A DNA stretch of 9,358 nt, taken from positions 26,651 to 36,008 of the forward strand of contig DGYA01000025.1 of NCBI GenBank assembly GCA_002396505.1, read 5' to 3'. Both the position numbers and the translations under genes were made by a program. Below the pieces are notes generated by a model. That model had not been told where the DNA came from. It ran no database searches and worked only from the letters and a program-made list of their open reading frames with translations. This DNA comes from Cyanobacteria bacterium UBA5018 (lineage in GTDB: Bacteria; Cyanobacteriota; Cyanobacteriia; PCC-6307; Cyanobiaceae). Positions 1 through 6,747 of the stretch are shown here, piece by piece (position 1 is the stretch's first letter; each line of letters opens with the position of its first letter).

Positions 1-677
1 AGCTCACCGAGGCCGTGCGCCGTCGGCCCTACACCGTGGTGCTGTTTGACGAGATCGAGAAAGCCCACCCCGACGTCTTCAATCTGCTGCTGCAGCTATT
101 GGAAGACGGCCGGCTCACCGATTCCAAGGGTCGCACGGTGGATTTCAAGAACACCTTGATCATCATGACCTCGAACATTGGTTCGAAGGTGATTGAAAAA
201 GGCGGTGGTGGACTGGGCTTTGAATTTGGCGGTGGCGACGTCGAGGAAACCCAGTACAACCGCATTCGCTCGCTTGTCAACGAAGAACTCAAGCAGTACT
301 TCCGGCCTGAATTCTTGAATCGTCTAGACGAAATCATCGTCTTCCGTCAGCTCAACCGCGAGGAGGTGAAGCAGATCGCCGAGATCATGCTCAAGGAGGT
401 GTTCGCCCGCATGCTGGAGAAGAACATTGCCCTCTCGGTTACCGATGGCTTCAAGGAGCGGCTGGTGGAGGAGGGCTATAACCCCAGCTACGGCGCCAGG
501 CCGCTGCGCCGTGCCGTGATGCGCCTGCTGGAGGATTCCCTGGCCGAGGAATTCCTCTCCGGTCGCATCGGCGATGGGGATGCCGCCTTGGTGGATGTAG
601 ACGACAGCAAGCAGGTGGTGATCCGCAAGCAGTTGTCCGCCGCTTCCATTCCCGAGTTGGCGGCTGCCGGTGCCTGA
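1..677 (+). CDS. clpC: ClpC, ATP-dependent Clp protease ATPase subunit (3' part)
   Basis: This is the C-terminal quarter (about 225 residues) of a class I Clp/Hsp100 AAA+ unfoldase; the gene starts before the window. ClpC unfolds substrates and feeds them to the ClpP/ClpR protease in the cytosol. Visible parts of the second AAA+ module are the Walker B motif VVLFDEIEKAH (acidic pair at nt 48-53), sensor 1 MTSN (165-176), the arginine-finger region RPEFLNRLDE (303-332) and sensor 2 GARPLRRAV (from 492). The spacer GGGGLGFEFGGG is typical of cyanobacterial/chloroplast ClpC rather than ClpB. The reading frame is open from base 3, so the in-frame GTG at 15 is an internal Val codon, not a start. 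The TGA stop at 675-677 overlaps the next gene by 8 bp. Family assignment is confident; nothing looks truncated at the 3' end. Confidence 0.96.
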   Translation, partial: LTEAVRRRPYTVVLFDEIEKAHPDVFNLLLQLLEDGRLTDSKGRTVDFKNTLIIMTSNIGSKVIEKGGGGLGFEFGGGDVEETQYNRIRSLVNEELKQYFRPEFLNRLDEIIVFRQLNREEVKQIAEIMLKEVFARMLEKNIALSVTDGFKERLVEEGYNPSYGARPLRRAVMRLLEDSLAEEFLSGRIGDGDAALVDVDDSKQVVIRKQLSAASIPELAAAGA

Positions 678-1797
678 TCTCCCGGCCCAGCACGCCATTG
701 CCCCAGCCCTGGTGCTGCGCGGCCCTGGTGCCTGGCAGCAGGGGCTCCAGGCTCTCCCCAGCCTGGTACGCCGGCCGCTGTTGCTCGGGCGCAGCGCCGC
801 CACCTCGGCCCTGCGCCGCCGCCTAGCGGCGGATTTAGAGGCCGCTGGCTTGGCGGTGACCCCCGCCGAGTTGGAGTACGACTGCTGCGAACAGGATCTG
901 CAGCGGCTGGCCGCCCAGGCCCAGGCCAGCGGGGTCGATGCGGTGATCGCCAGCGGCGGCGGCAAGGTGCTCGATGCCGGCAAGTTGCTGGCCGATCGGC
1001 TGGGGTTGGTTTGCATAACCCTGCCCACCAGTGCCGCCACCTGCGCCGGCTGGACCGCCCTGGCCAATCTCTATTCCCCCCAGGGGGCCTTCCGCAGCGA
1101 CGTGGCCCTGAAGCGTTGCCCCGATCTGCTGATCTTTGATCACGGCCTGATACACAGCGCCCCCAGCCGCACCCTGGCCAGCGGTATCGCCGACGCCATG
1201 GCTAAATGGTATGAGGCCGCAGTGAGCTCCGGCGGCAGTGGTGATGGCCTGATCCAGCAGGCCGTGCAGATGGCGCGAGTGTTGCGCGATCAGCTATTGC
1301 AGGATGGGGAGGCCGCCCTGGCAGTGCCCGGCAGCGCCGAGCAACCCAGCGATGCCTGGGTGCGGGTGGCCGAGGCCTGCGCCCTTACCGCCGGATTGAT
1401 TGGCGGCATTGGCGGTGCCCGCTGCCGCACCGTGGCCGCCCACGCCATGCATAACGGGCTCACCCAGCTGGCCGCCAGCCATGGTCAGCTCCATGGCGAA
1501 AAAGTGGGCTTTGGCGTCTTGGTGCAGCTGCGGCTGGAGGAATGTCTGGGGGGCAATCAATTGGCAGCCCAGGCCCGCCGCCAGTTGCAGCCCTTCTTTC
1601 GCCGCATCGGCCTGCCCACCAGCCTGGCGGAGCTGGGCCTGGGCGGCTGCAGCTTCGATGAATTGCATAGCGCCTCTGCCTTTGCCTGCCGGCCAGATTC
1701 AGACCTGCATCACCTGCCCTTCCCGGTGGACGAAGCAGATCTGATGGCCGCCATGGTCAGTACCGGCGCTGGCATTGCCAGCGCCAGCTCGGTTTGA
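670..1797 (+). CDS. Iron-containing alcohol dehydrogenase / glycerol dehydrogenase-like protein
   Basis: A 375-residue protein of the GldA-like branch of the metal-dependent (Fe or Zn) alcohol dehydrogenases, NAD(P)-linked enzymes oxidising or reducing small polyols and related compounds. The dinucleotide-binding signature is SGGGKVLDAGK (95-105), followed by PTSAATCAGWTALANLYS (119-136), as in glycerol dehydrogenases. The expected metal ligands are present: Asp175 in GIADAMAKW, His258 in AAHAMHNGLT and His275 in HGEKVGFG. Length is normal for the family. The start is GTG at 670, inside the last codons of clpC (8-bp overlap), which suggests translational coupling; no clear Shine-Dalgarno sequence is seen. 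The true substrate cannot be read from sequence. Glycerol is a guess from family resemblance, and a glycerol-1-phosphate dehydrogenase-like activity is a less likely alternative. Confidence 0.88.
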   Translation: MPDLPAQHAIAPALVLRGPGAWQQGLQALPSLVRRPLLLGRSAATSALRRRLAADLEAAGLAVTPAELEYDCCEQDLQRLAAQAQASGVDAVIASGGGKVLDAGKLLADRLGLVCITLPTSAATCAGWTALANLYSPQGAFRSDVALKRCPDLLIFDHGLIHSAPSRTLASGIADAMAKWYEAAVSSGGSGDGLIQQAVQMARVLRDQLLQDGEAALAVPGSAEQPSDAWVRVAEACALTAGLIGGIGGARCRTVAAHAMHNGLTQLAASHGQLHGEKVGFGVLVQLRLEECLGGNQLAAQARRQLQPFFRRIGLPTSLAELGLGGCSFDELHSASAFACRPDSDLHHLPFPVDEADLMAAMVSTGAGIASASSV

Positions 1798-2687
1798 ACG
1801 GCACCGCGTCACTCTCCGGCCAGGCCCTGGTGGAGTGGGCCGCCAGCGAACTGCTCGATCCCCAGGGGCGGCAGTTGGCCGCCGCCGTGCAGTGGTGGCC
1901 CCTGGCCGGCCTGAACGACGACTGGCAAGACCCCTGGCCGGTGGCGGTACTGGGCAGCGGTCCGCCGCTGCTGCTGCTGCATGGTTTTGATAGCAGCTTT
2001 TTGGAATTTCGCCGGCTGGCACCTCTGTTGGCCCAGCGCCATCAGCTATTTATTCCCGATTTATTTGGGTTTGGCTTCACGCCCAGGCCCGCCGGCGCCA
2101 GCTATGGCCCCGAGGCGGTGCTGGCCCACCTGGAAGCCCTGGTGGCCAGCATCCGCCAGCGGCTGGGGGCTGAGCCAATCGATCTGATCGGCGCCTCCAT
2201 GGGCGGTGCGGTGGCGGTGGAATTGGCCAGACGCCTCGGGAGCCAACAGCTCAGGCGGCTGCTGCTGCTGGCTCCCGCCGGCCTTACCGGTAGGCCGATG
2301 CCCCTGCCGCCGGGTCTGGATCGACTGGGGGTGGCCTTCTTGGGCCGGCCCGGCGTGCGCGGTGGCCTCTGCCGCAGTGCCTTCGCCGATCCGGCCACCG
2401 CCGTGGGGCCGGCCGAACTGCAGATCGCTTCGCTGCATCTGCGCAGCCCCGGTTGGGCGATGGCCTTGGCCCGCTTCGCGCGCTCCGGCGGCTTTGCCGG
2501 CTGCGGAGCGCCCCTGCCCGAGCAACCGATTTCAGTGTTGTGGGGAGCCAACGACCGCATCCTGCGCCCCGCCCAGAAGCGGGCGGCGCTGGCTCTGTTA
2601 GGAGGAAGGCTGAGGGAGTTGGCTGCCTGCGGGCACCTGCCTCACCTCGATCAACCCCAGCAGGTGGCCGACGCCTGCTGGCTCTAA
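1794..2687 (+). CDS. Alpha/beta hydrolase fold protein
   Basis: A 297-residue serine hydrolase of the alpha/beta fold, probably cytosolic because no signal peptide is visible. The oxyanion-hole motif is LLLLHGFDSS (His63-Gly64-Phe65). The nucleophile elbow is LIGASMGG with Ser135. The catalytic acid is most likely Asp254 in VLWGANDRIL, and the catalytic His is His281 in CGHLPHLDQP. A cap region lies at about 165-235. The complete triad predicts an active esterase, lipase or C-C hydrolase, but the substrate is unknown. The proposed start is TTG at 1794, overlapping the preceding stop codon as TTGA. It is the first start in this frame and keeps an N-terminal segment of about 55 residues ahead of the first strand; a later start is possible. 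It is likely co-transcribed with the dehydrogenase and DUF2993 genes. Confidence 0.9.
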   Translation: MNGTASLSGQALVEWAASELLDPQGRQLAAAVQWWPLAGLNDDWQDPWPVAVLGSGPPLLLLHGFDSSFLEFRRLAPLLAQRHQLFIPDLFGFGFTPRPAGASYGPEAVLAHLEALVASIRQRLGAEPIDLIGASMGGAVAVELARRLGSQQLRRLLLLAPAGLTGRPMPLPPGLDRLGVAFLGRPGVRGGLCRSAFADPATAVGPAELQIASLHLRSPGWAMALARFARSGGFAGCGAPLPEQPISVLWGANDRILRPAQKRAALALLGGRLRELAACGHLPHLDQPQQVADACWL

Positions 2688-2704
2688 GTTCCCACCACCA
2701 CTAA

Positions 2705-3382
2705 ATGTCTGCCAGCCCCGGCGACCCCGCCGCCGCAACCAGTTCTGATAGCGCTGAAACCCCTGGCTCCGGGCCGGTGCTGCAGCTGCTGGCCAGTGGT
2801 CTGCAACTCTGGCTGCGCCAGCAATGTGAGGGTATCGAGAGCCTGGAAATTCGGCTGGAGGGTTCGGCCCTGTCCCTGTTGCGCGGTCGGCTGGCGGGGG
2901 TGCAGGTGATGGCCCGCCGCGCCACCTATGCCGGCCTGGAGATCGAACAGGTGAATCTGCGCAGTGAGCCGATTCAAGTGCAGATGGGCCAGGTGCTGCG
3001 GGGCAAGGGATTGCGGCTGGATCACCCGTTTCAAATCCACGGCCAGGTGAGTTTCACGGGCGATGGCCTCAGCCGTTCGCTGGCGCGACCCCGCTGGCAG
3101 GGCCTGGGGGACGCCCTGGGGGAGGCCCTGCTCGGCATTGCGCCACTCACCGAGCTGCGGGTCCAGGCCAGTCGGCTGGTGATTGCGGCCCGGGGGGTTG
3201 CCCAGCGGGCTGCCATCGAACTGGAAACCGAACTGAGGGCAGCCGGCGGCAGCGTCGAAATTTGCAGTGTCGATGGCTCCGCCAGCCTGCGGTTGCCGAT
3301 GGACGCCAACATCTCCATCCACCATGCCGGCATCGAAGCCGGCATGGTGCGCCTGGCCGGCGAGGCTCGCGTCTCCCCTTGA
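2705..3382 (+). CDS. DUF2993 (LmeA-like) domain protein
   Basis: A 225-residue protein resembling the DUF2993 family, which is common in cyanobacteria and actinobacteria; the actinobacterial LmeA member binds phospholipid in the cell envelope. After a low-complexity Ala/Ser/Pro-rich N-terminus (1-24) come the family-like strands LEIRLEGSALSLLRGRLAGV (47-66), then VNLRSEPIQV and a repeated beta-rich pattern to the end. No classical signal peptide or membrane helix is visible, so any membrane association would be peripheral. The ATG at 2705 lies 17 bp after the hydrolase stop; no Shine-Dalgarno sequence is evident, but the tight spacing suggests the same operon. The TGA stop (3380-3382) lies inside the first copy of a 16-bp tandem repeat, so the last codons abut an expanding repeat. 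Function is inferred only from the family. Confidence 0.75.
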   Translation: MSASPGDPAAATSSDSAETPGSGPVLQLLASGLQLWLRQQCEGIESLEIRLEGSALSLLRGRLAGVQVMARRATYAGLEIEQVNLRSEPIQVQMGQVLRGKGLRLDHPFQIHGQVSFTGDGLSRSLARPRWQGLGDALGEALLGIAPLTELRVQASRLVIAARGVAQRAAIELETELRAAGGSVEICSVDGSASLRLPMDANISIHHAGIEAGMVRLAGEARVSP

Positions 3383-3474
3383 TTACAGCGCAAGTTGATT
3401 ACAGCGCAAATTGATTACAGCGCAAATTGATTACAGTGCAAATTGATTACAGTGCAAATTGATTACAGTGCAAG
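3379..3474. repeat. Six tandem copies of a 16-bp unit
   Basis: Six contiguous units of TTGATTACAGCGCAAA begin at 3379, 3395, 3411, 3427, 3443 and 3459. Copies 1-3 read CAGCG and copies 4-6 read CAGTG. Copies 1 and 6 end in G and copies 2-5 in A. Otherwise the copies are identical, indicating recent expansion. The first copy supplies the TGA stop of the DUF2993 gene. Because 16 is not a multiple of 3, successive TGAs fall in successive frames, and the complement carries TAA likewise, so the array closes all six frames. Confidence 0.95.
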
Positions 3475-3494
3475 CCAAGCCAAGCCAAGCCAAA
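3471..3494. repeat. CCAAG pentanucleotide run
   Basis: Directly after the 16-bp array the sequence reads CAAG, then three CCAAG units and a final CCAAA. It shares its first four bases with the end of the last 16-bp unit (GCAAG), so it may have arisen by slippage at that edge. No function is visible. Confidence 0.85.
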
Positions 3495-3542
3495 TCAGGG
3501 AAGCCCCGGCAAACCCGAGCCAGAACCAACGCAGCCCTGAGG

Positions 3543-3586
3543 CCGCCAATTTTCTCGGGTGGCATGATCACCGAAATGGCGGTTTT
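3543..3586 (+). terminator. Probable rho-independent terminator after the DUF2993 gene
   Basis: The outer stem CCGCCA (3543-3548) pairs with TGGCGG (3577-3582). Three T-A pairs follow inside after a one-base bulge, and an inner stem CGG(G)TG/CACCG (3556-3561/3569-3573) encloses the loop GCATGAT. TTTT follows at 3583-3586. The hairpin is in the plus orientation and would end the clpC-to-DUF2993 transcription unit. The T-tract is short, so efficiency is uncertain. No equally clear terminator was found for cdsA on the minus strand. Confidence 0.55.
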
Positions 3587-3627
3587 CCAGAGTCTCCCTA
3601 GGTCTGGCCGAACATTGCTCCAGATGC

Positions 3628-3720
3628 CCTGATTTTCTGATTGCTTGGTTTCTTGTTTTCTAATTTTTTTATTGCCTTTTTTGGGTTGCTTAATTGTTTT
3701 AACCTTCCACTTTTCCGGTT
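3628..3720. other. T-rich intergenic stretch
   Basis: In the convergent gap between the DUF2993 gene and cdsA, about 90 bp switch to a strongly T-rich plus strand (runs such as TTGTTTTC, AATTTTTTTATT and CCTTTTTTGGG) in an otherwise GC-rich window. No gene, tRNA or coherent ORF is visible. It could supply extra U-rich termination sequence for plus-strand transcripts. The remainder of the gap (3495-3542, 3587-3627, 3721-3756) shows nothing recognisable. Confidence 0.6.
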
Positions 3721-3756
3721 AGGCTGCCGCAGTACTCCTGGCCATTTGTCGCCAGA

Positions 3757-4677
3757 CTAGCGCTGTAAAACTGGCAACACCAGGGTGACCAGTGAGTACA
3801 CCACCGCTGGGGTAAACAGGTAGCTGTCAATTCTGTCGAGCACGCCGCCATGTCCTGGTATGGCGTCGCCCGAATCCTTGAGGCCGGCATCGCGTTTCAT
3901 CATCGATTCAGTGAGATCGCCCACCAGGGCGAACAGGGCCACCACGGCTCCCAGCACCGCTCCAATCAGCCAGCCCCAGTGCCAGCCGAGCAGCTCCCCC
4001 CCCAGTCCCCCCACGCAGCAGGCGCAGGCCACGCCCCCCAGGGCGCCCTCCACGGTCTTGCCAGGGGAGATGGGCGATAGGGGATGCTGGCCCCAGCGAC
4101 GGCCGATCACATAGGCGCCGATATCGGTGGCCACGATCAAAAAGCAGGCCAATAGGGTTAGGGCATTTCCCGGGGATATGGGCCAGCCCAGGGCATGCAG
4201 ATTGGGGGCCAGGGCGGCGTCGCTGAGGTCGCGCAATTTGATCCAGTGGCTGGGCAAAAAACCCAGATAAAACAGGCCAAAAACAGAGGCGGCGATATCG
4301 GCGATGGTGCCGGTGATCGGCTGCAGCAGCAGCCAGCCGCAGATCACGGCGCCGGAGGCCGGCAACACCGCCGCCGCTACGTCCCCCACGAACAGGCCGC
4401 CACCGCTGGCGGCCTGGGTGGAGAACAGCAGCAGTTGCACCGCCACCAGGGTGGTTTTGCTGGCGGGTCGAATGCCCTTGAACTGGGCCATGCGGAAAAA
4501 CTCCAGCAGGCCCAGGTGCACGATCACGCCCACCGCCACGGTGAACCACCAGCCCCCCAGCATCACCACCACAAAGCCAAACCCCCCGGCCGCCCAGCCG
4601 CTGAGCAGCCGCGCCGCCGAGGTGGCCTTGCGCCGCGGTGGATTGGTCGCTGCTGGCGGTTGCTGCGGGGGAATCAA
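3757..4677 (-). CDS. cdsA: Phosphatidate cytidylyltransferase (CDP-diglyceride synthase)
   Basis: An integral membrane enzyme that makes CDP-diacylglycerol from phosphatidic acid and CTP, the precursor of phosphatidylglycerol. At 306 residues it has a normal family length. It carries the C-terminal CDS signature: SMMKRDAGLKDSGD (258-271) followed by PGHGGVLDRID (274-284). Upstream are the conserved DIGAYVIGRRWG (185-196) and SPGKTVEGALGG (204-215). Hydrophobic segments lie at about 30-56, 77-87, 98-118, 125-142, 172-191, 210-226, 233-252 and 286-303. The frame is open far upstream, but that extension overlaps cbiT and has no membrane character. I therefore place the start at the TTG at 4677-4675, which overlaps the cbiT stop as TTGA. 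The first 20 residues are polar and Pro-rich. It is the last gene of a minus-strand operon. Identification is secure; the exact start is less so. Confidence 0.93.
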   Translation of the reverse strand: MIPPQQPPAATNPPRRKATSAARLLSGWAAGGFGFVVVMLGGWWFTVAVGVIVHLGLLEFFRMAQFKGIRPASKTTLVAVQLLLFSTQAASGGGLFVGDVAAAVLPASGAVICGWLLLQPITGTIADIAASVFGLFYLGFLPSHWIKLRDLSDAALAPNLHALGWPISPGNALTLLACFLIVATDIGAYVIGRRWGQHPLSPISPGKTVEGALGGVACACCVGGLGGELLGWHWGWLIGAVLGAVVALFALVGDLTESMMKRDAGLKDSGDAIPGHGGVLDRIDSYLFTPAVVYSLVTLVLPVLQR

Positions 4678-5279
4678 GAGCGCTCGGCGGCAATCAAAAA
4701 CAGGGGTTCGGCCGCCGCCAACTTGGCCTGGCTGCCCCGGCGTTGCATGCGGTGCACCGTCGCCTGCACCACCTGCACGTCTTTGGCCTCCAGCTGGCCG
4801 AGGGTGTCGCTGGCATCCACCAGCCCCTCCAGGTTGGTGGTGCTGATCACCAGGCGCCCCTGGGGCACCAGGGCCGACCAGACATGGCGCAGCACATCCC
4901 CCAGGGGGCGCCCCACCTCCAGCAGCACCCGATCCGGATTGGCCGGTAGCTGGTGCAGGTCGCCGGGGGCGGCACCGGCATGGATGTGCAGATTGGCGAT
5001 ACCAAACCGGCGGCGATTGTGTTCCAGCAGGCCAATCGCCTCCGGATCGCGCTCCAGGGTGTGCACCGAACCGCGGGGCAGCAGCCGGGCGATTTCCAGG
5101 GCCAGGGCGCCGGTGCCGCCGCCCACGTCCCACACCAGTGAATCCGGCTTGGGCCGCAGATGGGCGAGCAACATCACCCGCAGCTCCATCGGCGTCGGCG
5201 CGAATCCCGGAGCGTGCTCAAAGGCTGAATCGGGTAGGCCGGGGGTGACGAAATCCCACTGGTAGGCCTGGTGCTGCAT
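4674..5279 (-). CDS. cbiT: CbiT-type precorrin/cobalt-precorrin C15 methyltransferase (decarboxylating)
   Basis: A 201-residue SAM-dependent methyltransferase resembling CbiT, which methylates C15 and decarboxylates the C12 acetate side chain during cobalamin ring synthesis. Family-specific N-terminal text is FVTPGLPDSAFEH (10-22), followed by a PTPMELR segment (29-35). SAM motif I is VWDVGGGTGALALEIARL (49-66), and Glu76 (HTLERDPEA) is the expected ribose-binding acid. In many organisms this domain is fused to CbiE as CobL. Here it stands alone, so a separate CbiE would be expected elsewhere in the genome. The ATG at 5279 lies 6 bp after the decarboxylase stop, preceded by a close AGGGG that may serve as a weak ribosome binding site. 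The stop overlaps the cdsA start by 4 bp. A more general methyltransferase role cannot be fully excluded. Confidence 0.85.
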   Translation of the reverse strand: MQHQAYQWDFVTPGLPDSAFEHAPGFAPTPMELRVMLLAHLRPKPDSLVWDVGGGTGALALEIARLLPRGSVHTLERDPEAIGLLEHNRRRFGIANLHIHAGAAPGDLHQLPANPDRVLLEVGRPLGDVLRHVWSALVPQGRLVISTTNLEGLVDASDTLGQLEAKDVQVVQATVHRMQRRGSQAKLAAAEPLFLIAAERS

Positions 5280-5285
5280 CGGCCC

Positions 5286-6671
5286 CTAACCGGCCACCAC
5301 CTTCACCGTATCAGCGATCTGGCCGGGCCAGAGACGCCGCTGCTCCAGCAGCCAGGCGGTCCGCGCCGGGTCGATGCGCTCACCGGGAATCAGCAGCGGG
5401 ATGCCGGGCGGGTAAGGACAGACCGTTTCGGCGGCGATGCGCCCCCCGGCCCGCTCCCAGCTGAGCTCTTCTCTGGGAGCCCGCCAGGCGCGCTCCAGGG
5501 GCAGTTCCGGCTCCGCCAGGCGGGGCAGCGGTGGTGCGCTGAAAATGCCCAGGGGTGGCCCCCCCAGGGCCCGGCCCAGGGCCTGCAGCGCTCTGGGCAG
5601 CCGCCAGAGCAGCTGCCGCTGGGGTTTAACCCCCAGGCAAAAGGTGAGCGTGCCTGGTTCGGGTAGTTCGGCGATCACGCCCCGCTGCATCAACCAGCTG
5701 TCGGCCGCCAGGCCATTGATCCCCATCGCGGCGGTATGCAGCACCAGCCGCAGCGGCTCCTGGTTGGCCAGCAGCGGCAACCCCAGTCGCTGGCAGTGGC
5801 GCCGGAGCTGCTCAGCCAGCGCCTCAGCCCGCTGCCGCTGCCGCCTCCCGCTGGGCTGGCAGAGCTGCTGGATGGCGGCATCACAGGACTGCAGTAGCAG
5901 AGCGCTGGGGCTAGAGGTCTGTAGCCACAGCAGCGCCCGTTCAATGGCGGCTGGATCCAGCCGCGGGCCGCGGGCCAGCAGGGCGGCACTCTGGGCCAGG
6001 CCACCAGCGTTCTTTTGCAGCGAGAGCACCTCCAGGTCGGCGCCGGCGGCTATCGCTTCACCACGGCCATGGGCCCCGTCCACCAGCAGGGGCAGGTGCG
6101 CCTGGTGCACGACCGCCACCAGCTCCTCCAACTGGGCGGCCAGGCCCTGGTAGCTGGGGGACACCACCACTACGGCAGCCAGCGGTTCCGCTTGACGGGC
6201 CTCGTAGATCAAATGGCGCAGCTGGGCCGCCGTGGGCGGTAGCCAGAGGCCGGTGGCCGGATCAAAGGGCAGCTCGTAGAGCACTGGCCGCAGCTGGCCC
6301 AGCAGGCAGCCGTGCAGCAGCGAGCGGTGCAGATTGCGCGGCAGCAGCACCCGCTGCCCCGGGGCGGCGAGGGCTAATAGGGCGGCCTGCAGCAGGCCGC
6401 TGGCCCCATTGACGCCAAACCAACAGTGGTCGGCCCCGAGCAATGCGGCGCAGCGCTGTTGGGCCGCGGCCACCGCCCCTTCTGCCAGCAGGGGACCGCC
6501 CCACTCCGGCAATTCGGGGATGTCCCAGCTGCCGGGGCGCTGGCGCAGCAGCTTCACCAGGGCTGGGGCCAGGCCGCGGCCGCCGCCGTGGGCCGGCAGA
6601 TGCAGGGCCAGGGGCCGCTGTTGAGGCCGAAACAGCTTTTGCAAGCGGAGTGGGTTTGGCAGGGGGATCAC
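5286..6671 (-). CDS. Orn/Lys/Arg decarboxylase family PLP enzyme
   Basis: A 461-residue fold-type I PLP protein of the short (Bacillus SpeA/YaaO-like) Orn/Lys/Arg decarboxylase group, the kind often annotated lysine decarboxylase in picocyanobacteria. Landmarks are LALHLPAHGGGRG (21-33), FGVNGASGLLQA (85-96), PRNLHRSLLHG (111-121, His115 expected to stack on PLP), VDGAHGRGE (197-205, Asp198 to the pyridine nitrogen), the Schiff-base lysine Lys220 in SLQKNAGGLAQS, QTSSPSALLLQSCDAA (251-266) and the C-terminal YPPGIPLLIPGE (420-431). The residue before Lys220 is Gln219, whereas the family normally has His (S-x-H-K), which may affect activity. The start is GTG at 6671-6669, without a visible Shine-Dalgarno sequence. 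It is the first gene of an operon with cbiT and cdsA and diverges from the ABC1 gene. The product (cadaverine, putrescine or agmatine) cannot be decided here. Confidence 0.88.
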   Translation of the reverse strand: MIPLPNPLRLQKLFRPQQRPLALHLPAHGGGRGLAPALVKLLRQRPGSWDIPELPEWGGPLLAEGAVAAAQQRCAALLGADHCWFGVNGASGLLQAALLALAAPGQRVLLPRNLHRSLLHGCLLGQLRPVLYELPFDPATGLWLPPTAAQLRHLIYEARQAEPLAAVVVVSPSYQGLAAQLEELVAVVHQAHLPLLVDGAHGRGEAIAAGADLEVLSLQKNAGGLAQSAALLARGPRLDPAAIERALLWLQTSSPSALLLQSCDAAIQQLCQPSGRRQRQRAEALAEQLRRHCQRLGLPLLANQEPLRLVLHTAAMGINGLAADSWLMQRGVIAELPEPGTLTFCLGVKPQRQLLWRLPRALQALGRALGGPPLGIFSAPPLPRLAEPELPLERAWRAPREELSWERAGGRIAAETVCPYPPGIPLLIPGERIDPARTAWLLEQRRLWPGQIADTVKVVAG

Positions 6672-6696
6672 CCGGCGGCAGGCTTGGTGGAGCGAT

Positions 6697-6724
6697 GGCG
6701 GTTTCTAGAGTTTCCAGAACCGCC
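6697..6724. repeat. Inverted repeat in the divergent promoter region
   Basis: GGCGGTT (6697-6703) and AACCGCC (6718-6724) form a perfect 7-bp inverted repeat. It extends by two more pairs if one T is bulged, around a nine-base loop. It sits in the 76-bp gap between the divergent decarboxylase (GTG 6671) and ABC1 (ATG 6748) starts. It could therefore be an operator controlling both genes or a 5' UTR hairpin. I found no convincing -35/-10 pair for either direction in this gap. Confidence 0.6.
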
Positions 6725-6747
6725 GGCTTGCATCCTTGATCGCCGCC

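Noticed and set aside
324..1067. A 247-codon minus-strand frame opposite clpC and the dehydrogenase gene
   Set aside because: The plus strand carries two confident coding sequences here, and the antisense product has no recognisable motif.
3379..3474. CRISPR array or phage attachment repeats
   Set aside because: The 16-bp units abut without spacers, and there is no integrase or tRNA in the window.
4678..5133. Upstream extension of the cdsA frame to about 458 residues
   Set aside because: The extension translates to Gly/Pro/Arg-rich nonsense overlapping the well-supported cbiT gene. The membrane domain begins only after the TTG at 4677.
4195..5265. A 356-codon open frame on the plus strand
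   Set aside because: It lies antisense to cdsA and cbiT, has no domain character, and its low-complexity Gln/Gly/Ala-rich translation is typical of a GC-rich shadow frame.
6736..6747. TTG at 6736 as the start of the ABC1 gene
   Set aside because: It adds only four residues and has no ribosome binding site. The ATG at 6748 is the simpler choice, although the alternative is not excluded.
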